NCBI GenBank assembly: GCA_030248135.1
Contig: JASANC010002015.1
Span: 20,444-84,443 of the forward strand
Length of the DNA: 64,000 bases
From: Theristus sp. LFF4_11
Lineage: Eukaryota; Nematoda; Chromadorea; Monhysterida; Xyalidae
Direction of reading: 5' to 3'
Shown here: positions 39,972 to 50,103 of the stretch, one piece after another
How positions within the stretch are numbered: the stretch's first letter is position 1
How the letters are laid out: each line of letters starts with the position of its first letter
Notes under the pieces: model-generated
Told to the model about the DNA's origin: nothing
Database searches by the model: none
What the model saw: only the letters and a program-made list of their open reading frames with translations
Translations under genes and position numbers: made by a program

Positions 39972-42900
39972 TCATACATGTGCTTGTGCGACGCGTTGCG
40001 CGATCAGCCGGCGACGTTGCTCCAGTGGGGTACCATGAGCGGGCACCTGCCACGATTGCGGCTTTCGTGCGGTGTTCGACAGACTCGGTGGCGCTAGCGG
40101 GGCAAACAGACCAGCGGGGTTGTGCGATCGATGACTGTGGACGGTTGTCTGGTCGGTTTTCCTGTGGTTGGCACGGGCACTTTGCGAGTGCTGCTGTGCG
40201 GCGGCCGCTGCTGACGCTAGCGCTCGTATTTCACTGTTCACCTGCTGATTGATAATTTCTGCTTTTCTTCTGTTGAACTCGTCTTTACTTGAACTACTCG
40301 TGTTTGCCTGACTGTTTTTTTTTCAACTTGATCTCAAGGTATTGTTGTATTTTTTCTTGATGATCCCCAAACACCTGCTGTTTTGTCGTCCAAACATCGG
40401 ACCGGGTCGGATCCGGTTGATACCAGTGACGTGCACGCGCGTTGTACCCGCTATTGCTGAAAATACCAATGATCAAACCTGCAAACTTCCGTTTCTTGCT
40501 AATTATGTGACAAACCAAAAAAAAAACTATCAACCGATTGGCAATCGCCGGTCTTGCGGTTGCCGGTGGGCGAGCGGAGGTTTGCAGTTGCTGCTCCAGC
40601 AGTTTGGTGTTTTGTCTGAAGTTCATTCTAAATTGTAAGAGGCAGAGCTCAATTTAAAATAGAAATGTTTTGAAATCCATACTTGACAAGCTCGCGAATG
40701 GTGTCCATTTGCAGTTTGTTGCTGTCTTCGTTCGCTCTCGCAGTTTGCACAGCGTTTTCACGGAATACGGTCGCTTTTGGGCCTCCGTAGAGTCGACCTC
40801 CATTTCTGACCAGCCCACCAGGCGTTTGAACGGACTGGTCCGTTTTCGAGTTGGCCTCTCGCAAGCGTTGCTCACGCCTCAGCGTCCTCTGCCACCATTC
40901 GCTCATCCATGCGGTCGAGCGATCTGAAATTTCAAAATTCGACATACAAAGTACACGGCCATGGCCCTATTCATGAATTCCGTTTCAGTTGGACCAATGA
41001 TACGATTCTAGCGACGTTTCAATTGTGTTGACGCGCCGAAAAAAATGCCAGACTCAAAATGGAATAATTTTGCTCGAACTTGCTTGTTTTGTCAGATTTC
41101 GCGCTTCAAACAGTCTACGGAAATGCCCGCAGTAAACATGGCAGCTTTATTCAGAGTGCAAGGAACGAGCGAAATTTGAATGAATGAAAAAAGACGACGT
41201 TCACAAACCCAAATGTGTGTCAAAATAGGTCACTGGAAAACTATAGCACACCAATGACTTGTTCGCCTCGTTGCAATATAAAAAAGCAAAATTCTGATCT
41301 TGCCAGTTTTCGGAGTGTCCCCCAGGTGCGAGCCGACCACGCCCGGCGTCCGCCACGGAGGTCGATTGCTGCTGCTGCCGCTGCTTCGAAAGCTCGCCTG
41401 ACTGTACGGACGCCGCAACGGCACTGATCGCGTCGATAGAATGGACCTGAATTGTGAGCGATTGCTGGGGCCTCACAAAAACACAATCGTTTATACAACC
41501 GAAAACAGAACAGTTCCGAATCGGATATAGCACAAAAATCAACACTGCAACAAACGGCGTGACACGTCAGTTGCTTGGTTCGTAGACTGCGGACTGACGT
41601 CACGAGAGCTGGACACTTTTGGGCTTTTCGCCCGTTAAACAATAACAGTGTCCAGTACTTGGCGGTGTTAGCACGGAACGTTTACAAACGTTGTTTTCAC
41701 TCAATCAATATTCTCGGCGGACCATCAAGTAAAACTGACGGCATAGTGGCGGTTTTGCGCAGCGCACGCGGCTGTGTCGCGACGGGACGCGACGTCAACA
41801 GTCGACGTCTGTTCCGCGCTGAGATCGGCGGTGACCGAAGCAGAGCCGCTGCGGTGCTCTCAGACTTGGTCGAACGAAGCGACTGCACCGGGCTCGGCGA
41901 CAGTGGACCGTTCAGAGACGACGAGTGCTGCGATGACGCCCGCGAGCTGCTGCGAGAGCTGCTTGACGTCGACGTCGACTTGTGACGCTGTGACCGACCG
42001 GTGTACATGTTGAACGTCTAAAGTGGAGAACGTTTTTTTTTCGGAAAAAAATTAGTGATTGAAGCAAGCTGATTGGCTGGACGCCAGCTTGAAGCAATTG
42101 GTAAGAAGTGTCAGACAATTGTGCAGTCACCCAATCAATCGCCAAATCATGACGTAACAAAATGAAAATAGACACTGAGAAAAATATATGACAACTGAAA
42201 CGGTCAGTGAAGCGCGTTTAACATATTAAACGCGTTCAATATATCAAACGCGTTTAACAACGCGTTTAACGGATTAAACGCGTTTTAAAAGGTGTTTCAA
42301 TAGAATCGTTTTCTCAGCGGTATCAGGCTTCAACCTTTGCTTTCAACGTTCGATATCGTCGTGTTCTTCGCCGCTGCCTGCGTCTCTCCATCCTCTCGCG
42401 TCTTACGCTGGTGATCTCTGCCAAAAGGCGACGAATTTCGGCGATGTCAATTGGACCGGACTCAGCGTTGTTCGTGTTTTTGCGTGCCAACTCAACTTTA
42501 CTCGGTGAGTCGTTCCGTCCGCCGAACGACAACGAGATCTTCAAATCGCGAAACGGCCCGTCGATCTCCATCGCTGGAATGATCATGAGTAAAATTGAAA
42601 AACTCTGGTAGACTGCTGCCTGACGTGAAATGTTGTTTGTCCATTCAAACAAACCTCAAATTCATCAAACTCTCCGCTTCTGTCCTGTTTTCCTCGGTAC
42701 CCAAGAGCACAAAAAACACCGCTCCAAACCAGCAATAAGCTGGAAACACGCGTAATACCTCGCTCAATCTCGCTTTTACTATGTGCCGAGTCTTTCCAAC
42801 CAGAATTCGGCGTCAGCAGAGCTTCTTCCGGGATGTCCCACAGGATTCCATCGGTTGTGTTCGTTGAATAGCGACCGTGCGTCTTGCTGGAATCGCTGAT

Positions 42901-45036
42901 GAAATCCGCTTTAGCCAAAAGTGCGTCTGCGATCAAGTCTGCAACGGTGAATGCTTGTTCGAGGATGAATTCAAAAGCTATTTCTGCTCAATGTAACTGA
43001 AAAATACCGTTATAAATTGTCCAAACTAAAAAAATACGCACCCGAATTCGTGCCAATCGAATGCAACGGAAACGAGCTCTTGTCAATCTGTCGGTTGCCC
43101 AACAATATTGGCGTGTCGTCCGACTGACTGAACCAGTTTCTCCTGCCATCATCGGCCAGTTCCTGGCGAACGCTTGACGTTTGACTGTTCAGCGACATTG
43201 GAAACGCCACGTCGACCGGGCAATAGGCCGCTCGAAAGGAGCCGCCAGTCGCTGACGCCAGGCGTCGCAGTTGACAGATGGCGCCACTGTTTGGCGTCAG
43301 TCCTGACCCGACCACGAACACGACGTGCACCGGTCGGCCGTTGCTTGCCAGTCTGGAAAACATGTGCACTGAGCAAAAAGGAATACCGTATTACCCCCAC
43401 TAAACCCCCATGGGGGATTAACACGTCAGCGACTTTTAGGGGTGGGGGTTTATTGGTGGGGGGGGGGATTATTGGTGGGGGGGGGGTTTATTTACAAAAA
43501 AATCTAGGGGGGGGGGGGTTTGTTGAAAAATGGCAAAAATACATTGCATGGCAGGCAAGAAAGTTGCAGAAACTTCTACTCTACATAGAAATTTCCTTTT
43601 ATAACAGCCTTTTGTAATGAAATTACTATTAACTCACCCATTTGGGGCCTTTGGTAGCACAATTTCATCATTTTCACTGCAACCAGCCACTGAATTCGCT
43701 GGGTATGTGTTTCAAACAGGTCTCCAATAATCCCCCATGGGGGATTATTTGTGGGGGGGATTATTCGGAAACTGGTCGGGGGGTGGGGGTTTATTGGTGG
43801 GGGGGGGGGATTAATGGTGGGGGGGGTTAATGGGGGTAATACGGTATCTTTTATTTTGGTCCTGCGTCTCAATGCGCGCATAGATGGGTATAAGCAGTCT
43901 CATGCATGACGCGGGAATTCAAAATTGGTAAAGTAAACCGAGTCCCCTAAGCAAGGCCGAGTCACTGAGGCTATCCTGAATTACCACATAAAAATTGAAA
44001 CTGGTTTCCTTTTCACGTCTCTATAACCGCCGCATTAGTCGCAGGTCTTCAAGAAAAGATACTGCTGAAATGCCATCACACAATTACTTCTGAAAATGAA
44101 AACTGAAAATAATAGATAGATTCAGCAAAACTATCCGTCTGGAACAATCCAGACAAGAAATTCTACGAGTCGGTCAAAAGGTCGGCACAAAATGACAATG
44201 AACGAAAGTAGATTAGAGAAACTTAGATATGAAGCCCCAAACCTGACGTGTTCAATTAGCGTTTCAGTGGATGATGAAACAGAGAATGGCGAGGCAGCAA
44301 TGACATAAACGGCATCAATCGACTGTGCGCACGCCGCCAGTAGCGCGCCCAACGCAGCGACATTATTGTGTTTATGACTTTGAAAATTGCATTCCGTCTC
44401 ACTATTGGCTAATTTCAACCGCTGAGCACGCAGCCACGCCAATGCAGATGAGACGCTGCCGCTGTCACAGTGAACGGGCTGAAAAAAAGGTTGACGGTTT
44501 GAAAAAAATGGTTGGACTTTTGCATTTGTTAATAGAAGAGGTGGACAAATGCTCCGGAGCTGCTCTAAACTCGGTGTTTTGTTCTTGTTGTTGGGGTTTT
44601 TAGGCGATGTTTTTAGCACATCGAGTTTTCTGTCATTAAGTGCCTATACACCCCTCGGCGGGGCTCGATCCCCCGAGCGCACAGACAGTAGTGTAACGCG
44701 CTACCACCAGGCCACGAGGGTGCTAAAGCTTGTTGTGAATTACTATATCACTGGGTGTTAAACATTTCGCGTTTCACAATAATAGCCATTTCTCAAAACT
44801 GCCTCAAAAAAGCACAAATTCATTAGAAACCTCCACGCAACGCCAACCTGTTGCTGCCAGAACGCCAGTTCAGTGCGGCCGAATGTGGCGAGCGTGAACG
44901 CGAGCGCCCTCTGTCGGCCAACGTTCGCGTGCAGCAAACGTTCGATGCTGTCCAGTAGTGCGTTTAACATTGGCGCTGACTCCGAGGAGTGCTCGAGCAG
45001 CAAAATCACACTTGACTCGCTGATTTCGCCGAACAT
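39972..45036 (-). CDS. VWA-like domain protein with long low-complexity C-terminal half
   Basis: The N-terminal exons 45036-44848, 44478-44243, 43352-43042 and 42938-42655 join cleanly (phases 0,2,1). They encode a VWA-like alternation: SVILLLEHSSESAPMLNALL (metal-site position reads E-H-S-S-E-S rather than DxSxS), RQRALAFTLATFGRTELAFW, DAVYVIAASPFSVSSSTE and PVHVVFVVGSGLTPNSG. Further exons are an Arg-rich one (about 42573-42407, IDIAEIRRLLAEITS), a Ser-rich one (42017-41701), a Gln/Ser one (41446-about 41330), a charged helical one ending near 40683 (TAWMSEWWQRTLRREQRLRE), 40628-40545 and 40460-40390. The end is Ala/Gln-rich (SEIRALASAAAAAQQHSQSA) with a stop at 39972. Junctions at 42655/42573, 41701/41446 and 40390-40260 are not uniquely resolved. 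There is no signal peptide, so it is likely intracellular. The closest concept is a VWA3-type protein; this is tentative. Confidence 0.6.
41119..41226. repeat. MITE family A, partial copy
   Basis: Only the left half is present: GCAGTAAACATGGCAGCTTT and GAGTGCAAGGAACGAGCGAA. Intronic in the VWA-like gene. Confidence 0.6.
42205..42297. repeat. cluster of AAACGCGTTTAA palindromes
   Basis: ACGCGT-centred palindromes occur about five times in 90 bp (AAACGCGTTCAA, AAACGCGTTTAACAACGCGT, AAACGCGTTTTAAA). Located in an intron of the VWA-like gene. It is either a decayed small foldback element or a tandem palindromic repeat. Confidence 0.7.
43383..43847. mobile_element. 465-bp G/C-tract TIR element (ATACCGTATTACCCCC ends)
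   Basis: The left end ATACCGTATTACCCCCACTA and the right end GGTTAATGGGGGTAATACGGTAT are inverted repeats. Subterminal CCCCCATGGGGGATTA palindromes occur on both sides (about 43408 and 43735). Long G runs with TTTATTGGTGGGG follow. It directly abuts a MITE F copy. Non-coding; in intron 2 of the VWA-like gene. Confidence 0.8.
43845..44061. repeat. MITE family F, copy 3
   Basis: TATCTTTTATTTTGGTCCTG to TTCAAGAAAAGATA. The first TAT overlaps the end of the G/C-tract element, suggesting insertion next to or into its terminus. Confidence 0.78.
44581..44722 (-). mobile_element. tRNA-derived SINE, copy 3 (internal deletion)
   Basis: Minus-orientation copy in intron 1 of the VWA-like gene. The tRNA-like head is complete (CTACCACCAGGCCACGAGGG inverse) and the tail GTTCTTGTTGTTGGGG is present, but about 60 bp of the body are missing relative to 32946. 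Confidence 0.82.
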
Positions 45037-46790
45037 TTTTACTTAATAATGAAACTGAATCGTATTCGGAACAATGCTCAAGTGAGAAAACTGGTGAATC
45101 ATCATAGTTGGCTTTTGCTCTGGTCCTTTTGTCAGTTCATTTTGCGTCAGTAACACAACTAACAATAGACAGGACAAAGCGTTACCGTTTTTTCTCCATA
45201 AAAAAAAAGAAAGTTCCATAGGCAGCCTGGGCGCGTGTGTCAACAAGTTCGGAAAACGATTTTTTGCCCTCCTGTTGCTTGTGTGTGTGTGCTGCACATT
45301 ATGTTTCGTTTGTCAATGCGGTTACTAGGGAAACACCGCACCTGATGTGTTTGTGTGTGTGTGCGTGCGTAAATTTGCTGGGCATGGGATTAGTCCGACA
45401 GAAGCATGCACGCCTACAGGGTGATCTGTGGAAAAAAATTGTTACACGCAGTGTGAGAGCGAGTTCAGTGTGAATTCAAAATTTGATAAACTGTCGGCGT
45501 AATTATCTAGATACAATATTTATCAAATTAGCGGCACAATTCTTTTTTATGGCGGTGTGCGTTCCGTTCATTACTATGGAATCGCAAGCAGTGTCTCTTA
45601 TTCGCCACCGCTCTGTACTGCAAGCGCGTGCACACGCGCAAGTCCAGTGGCATTAACACAGATGAAAGGACGCCTTTGTCATTCGGGCGCACCTAATTTC
45701 CGCATATTTATACACTGGATTGAGCTATAAAATTTGTTTTTAACACCGATTGCACAGGAGTTTTATACGATGCGATAAAAGGTGAAACAAAACGATAAAA
45801 ACAAAGCGCGACTGAATGGGGAATTCTACATGGTGTACACTTCTTCGCCTGGTCCGAATAGTCAAATTTTAACACTGAAAACGAGCGAGAAAACTAAAAA
45901 AAAACGCTCACAGTTGAAACACAAACGCCTGATTGACGTTGTAATGTGTTATGTTCTTTGAAAACCCCTACCAAAGAAAAGACTGGTTGTTCATTTGTTT
46001 GCCAGCAAACGCAGGTTGAATCTCGTGTAACCTAATTATTATGCATTTGTTGTGGATTATAAATCACCGATATTGGTCATCATGCTGCAAATCAAGCTCC
46101 ACAAAAGTCCTGGTCAGAAGACAGTACACTCTGTTGTAATACAACATTAGTAATGCTGCACAAGCACAAATGAACACTGGCGCACGCACACGATGAGCAC
46201 AGCAATGTGTGCGTGCGTGCGTGTTTGATAAGTGCTAACGATGCAAGATTACTGTGTTCAAAATCCGTAGCAGTAGTGCCCGGTTTCCGACTAGGACTTT
46301 CTCATGCGATCACTGTTTTCAGTTATTTCCGAAAGTGAGCCGAGTGCATCATAAACTGGTGAACAACGTTTCTAGCGACTTCTCTCCATCGGTCGGAACG
46401 CTCGATACGTTGAAGCCATGCAGATCGGGCGCAGCGACGGGAGCGAACTGCGTGATCAGTTTTTGTTGAGCCCTAAAATTATTGTGTCGGATGTTCGGAT
46501 TTACTGCATTGTTTCCCCAATCTATTATACTAAAAAATACTTTGTCCGTGGAACTTTTTTGCAGTTTGATTGGCGCTCAATTGTCCAGTTCGAGCCTATT
46601 TTGCTATTTAAGTCATCATCTGCTAAATACTCCATTTTCTAATGACAAGACAATGTTCAAATCGTTATTCTACATGACTTCGTCATCATGATGCCTTTTG
46701 CTCATTAGCAACAACTTACATACAATGGACAAATAGCAATTTTTGGTGCTCAAAATGTTATAATCGACTGCAAAAGATGAAATAAAAACC
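45037..46790. other. intergenic, no firm gene
   Basis: Upstream of the VWA-like gene. One possible minus-strand terminal exon (about 46477-46366, acceptor ATTTTAG|G, frame AQQKLITQFAPVAAPDLHG ending in a stop) could belong to the peptide gene whose first exon is at 48493, but the phase does not match, so it is left unassigned. Otherwise AT-rich with GT/GTGC microsatellite patches. Confidence 0.3.
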
Positions 46791-47140
46791 GTCTCGATCT
46801 GGACGCTGAAGTGCAACAACGACAAGCGAGACAATCGCAAGAATTGCAAGAACTCGGTTGTAAACTGAAATGAGTCGCTTATGTTAGGGCAAACGGGTTG
46901 AAAGAAGCTAAATAGCAAAACAAAAGCGACCGTTTCACAATGGGTACTCAGAAAAGTGTTGCACAGTCTCGATCTGGACGCTGAAGTGCAACAACGACAA
47001 GCGAGACAATCGCAAGAATTGCAAGAACTCGGTTGTAAACTGAAATGAGTCGCTTATGTTAGGGTAAACGGGTTGAAAGAAGCTAAATAGCAAGACAAAA
47101 GCGACCGTTTCACAATGGGTACTCAGAAAAGTGTTGCTTT
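46791..47140. repeat. tandem duplication, 175-bp unit, two copies
   Basis: The segment beginning GTCTCGATCTGGACGCTGAA at 46791 is repeated at 46966 with only about two base differences, including the shared GTTTCACAATGGGTACTCAG. The near-identity implies a recent duplication. Confidence 0.92.
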
Positions 47141-47157
47141 TTGTTACTAACACTCAA

Positions 47158-47530
47158 TCAAAAAGGCCTGGCTTAGATTAATGCAAGCGCGGAAAAGTAG
47201 TAAGCATACCAAACAAAAGCGGGCGTTTTGCTACGAGTATTAAGTAAACTGTTGCTTTTTGTCCTTTTCATGCTATCAAAAAGCTTTGGCTTAGCTTAGG
47301 GTAGGCGGGCAAAAGAAGAGAACATACCAACCAAAAGCAGCCGTTTCACAACGGGTCTTCAAAAAAAGTTTTGCATTTGTCGTCATTTAAACTCTAAAAG
47401 GCTAGGCGAGTAAGCGGGAAAAAAGTTTCAAAACAAAAGCTGGCGTTTTGCAACAATTATTCAGAAGTGTAGTCTGTTTTTCATCTTTTACACACTAAAA
47501 GGGTTGGCTCAGATAAGGGTTTAGCAATGT
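47158..47530. repeat. degenerate tandem array, unit about 115 bp
   Basis: CAAAAAGGCCTGGCTTAG-type motifs recur at about 47161, 47277, 47393 and 47504, each followed by GGC/GCGGG, AAAAGCGGGCGTTTTGC-like and GTTGCTTTTTGTC-like blocks. The 175-bp units just upstream share the AAAGCGACCGTTTCACAA block, so the whole 46.8-47.5 kb stretch is one array with an old and a recently homogenised part. A single further AAAAAGGCTTGGCTTAGG lies at about 49760. Confidence 0.7.
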
Positions 47531-48089
47531 GTGTTCAGAAAAAGTGTTTTTTCGTCATTTACACTCCATCGGCAAGAAATCCCAGTTCCACAAGGAATAG
47601 ATTGCAGCATCAACAAAGATGTGGCCACGATCGATGGCGAAGCAGTGGAACGGTCCACATATAATCGATCAATTTTTAACGGGAATGACAGCGACATTGA
47701 AAAAGCTAATAAATGAGAATTAATTTTGATTCTTTAAAAGGGAACGTCAGTTGTTTGTTGCTGATTAAAAAAAATTGTTTTTCATATTGTTGACAAAAAA
47801 GGGCGCCTTAAAACTGAAAATACTGTGATTTTCAAAAAAGTAGGAGCATCGAGTGATTCAAGAATGAACGATCATTTCTATGGTTAATCAACAACAATCG
47901 GTTAAAGCAGCTCAAAATGAAAATACAATGCATGATTAGTCCGGGTCGTGGGCAAGGTGAAAAGGCTAAACTCCATTCAAAAATAACAGTTGTATTCAAC
48001 AGCTAACCGTGCCGTAGGCACGGGTCAATTGGCTAGTAAAACTAGTTTCAATAACCTTAGTCAAGTTTTTATATCTGATTTAGAAACAT

Positions 48090-48328
48090 ATTGAGGATTT
48101 ATTGAAACGTGTCCGGGCTAAAATGACGTCATTTGCTTTAAAAACGCCCGTTTGTCAGTACAGGCACTAAAATTTCAGTTTGGTGTGACTGAATCGACAT
48201 TCACCATTTGTTTACGGGAAGAAATCGGCTAAACGGAAAGTCTGGTATGCTGTAAACGACAAGCGCATGTTTTGCGGCACATGACGTCATTTCAGTGGGA
48301 CACGTTTGAAAAAATAAATCATACAAGA
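48090..48328. repeat. MITE family B, copy 2
   Basis: GAAACGTGTCCGGGCTAAAA and ATGACGTCA at the left; CATGACGTCATTTCAGTGGG and GACACGTTTGAAAAAATA at the right. The ATGACGTCA inverted pair is best preserved in this copy. Confidence 0.78.
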
Positions 48329-48361
48329 TTGAGAGAAAAATAATTTTGAAAATTAGCTTAC

Positions 48362-48493
48362 CGGCGCACACTTGTACAGATTGAGCGTGCGCGACATGAA
48401 TCCATTCTTGGCCACGGCCTCCGCCTGGTTGATTCCATTCTGAATCGCCACAATCAACAGGATAAATGCGATCAACGAGCGAGGAAGCTTCAT
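48362..48493 (-). CDS. first exon of a small secreted protein (partial)
   Basis: A 44-codon frame starts MKLPRSLIAFILLIVAIQNG, a good signal peptide ending near QAEA. It is followed by VAKNGFMSRTLNLYKCAP and a consensus donor (CCG|GTAAGC) in phase 0. The rest of the gene must lie to the left, but no downstream exon could be joined with confidence; a MITE B sits immediately 3' of the donor. The start and length resemble those of nematode secreted peptide precursors. The family is unknown. Confidence 0.45.
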
Positions 48494-50103
48494 TTTAAAA
48501 AATAGGAAATAACACCGCTGAAAAGTCAGCGGCAAAAATCCGACAATAATCTTTGAGATTAACACTCGCTATGAACAATAATGAAAATGCAACATTATGT
48601 GATGACCTTCGCAGATCCTAACGCCTCAGTTGCAATCTGTAATTACTTTCAGTTGACTACACACACAACACCCCCGGATAGGCAAACAGGCTTACGCGTT
48701 ACGGGTAGTGCTGTATAGTACAATCATCAAAAAAAGCATTTTGTGAATTGAAAGAGGTACCCTAAAATTAAGAGATGTTCACGCACGTGAGCAGGTGAAT
48801 TTGAGTAACTTACTTTACTGACTCAATATTCGGATCGGATCGTTCGGCGCGTTGCGTTGAATTGAATTGTCGCATCAAGCATGAAACGAATTTCTTTTCG
48901 ATGTCTGCAAAGTGAAGTCTGAGAACAAGTCTTACATTAAAGGCGCCCTTTTAGCTTAGATAGCCATGAAAAACCACACATTTTGAAGAAATTTTCTGAG
49001 ACGCCTTTGCTTGTGTAAATGAGAGGAGGCGTTATACAATGACGATTAGGAATGGACTAAAGAATAAATAAACTGCTAGTCGTATTCAGTAAAATCGTGT
49101 TTTCTGTCCAGATCTTCTCCAGGGCAGTACTTCCAGCATTAACGTTACCGTAATCTTTTAACTGTCGACTAACCGTCAAATTTGTGACTGCCCCTTGCCA
49201 CCCGCATCATTCGACGACGATATCGCCGTTGTTGTCGTCATTGTCGTCATTTTTATTTCTAGTGCTCGTAAAAGTTGTGATTAGCTGTTCCCCGTTCCCT
49301 TTTAGGGGTGGGGTTGACTCACAATCAGTACCGAAGATGTGGGAGGGTGGGGGGTACTGTACATGACCTGTACCCCAAAGGAAACACCCACCCCCTAAAA
49401 CCTGACACTGTACCATACACACACACCCCCTCGAAACTTGCCCACCTACACCCCCACACTCGAAATTTGCGTGACACCCTACCTACACTCCGCACGTAGA
49501 TCCAAGTTACATACAGTGACACCCCCAAAAATTTTCTCGGACCATCCAAAATTCCAAAAATCACAAATTTTTGTTCCAAAATCATGATTTTTCGTGTTAA
49601 AAATCCATAAAAAAATACAAGCTGACAAAAACTTTGAATACGACATTTTGGAACGTGGTGCATCATTATTAAAAGAGGTGCATGTGCAGTAGCGGTGGCC
49701 CCTGTCCTATAACACAGGAAAAAAATGCAAAAACTAAATTGATCATTATCACCTTATCAAAAAGGCTTGGCTTAGGATTTAGGATTAGGTTTAGGATTAG
49801 GAACCTACAACGACTTATTGCAAGCAAGTTCTGATCAAAAAAAAACCTTTCTTTTAAGAATATATACAAATCTTTTGGAATTTTTTTTTAAATTAACTGG
49901 AATTTTTTTTAAATTAACAATTAAAAAATTTTATTTTTTGATTTCAAAAAATCGGGATTTTCACTTTTTATTTTTCGAACCCTAGTTCAGCCGCGCGCGC
50001 AGCCAATCGGATAAAAAAGGTCCACAATAACGACAACGCTTGTGAAAACGGGTGGTGTTCGTCGTTCGTGGTTCACTTCATCAAAATCAAAAACAACTGA
50101 AAA
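48494..50103. other. intergenic with a C-tract module at 49300-49680
   Basis: No gene. 49300-49680 is a member of the C/G-tract family (CACCCACCCCCTAAAACCTG, ACACCCCCTCGAAACTTGCC, AAAATCATGATTTTTCG, CAAGCTGACAAAAACTTTGA). 50040-50103 should hold the 5' UTR and promoter of the capping protein gene. Confidence 0.5.

Noticed and set aside
44640..44722. Second tRNA gene on the minus strand
   Set aside because: Same SINE head as at 32950; imperfect cloverleaf.
47572..47716. Plus-strand frame QEIPVPQGIDCSINKDV... that looks exon-like
   Set aside because: No matching upstream exon or good acceptor, and it borders a tandem repeat array. It could be a pseudo-exon, but it cannot be supported.
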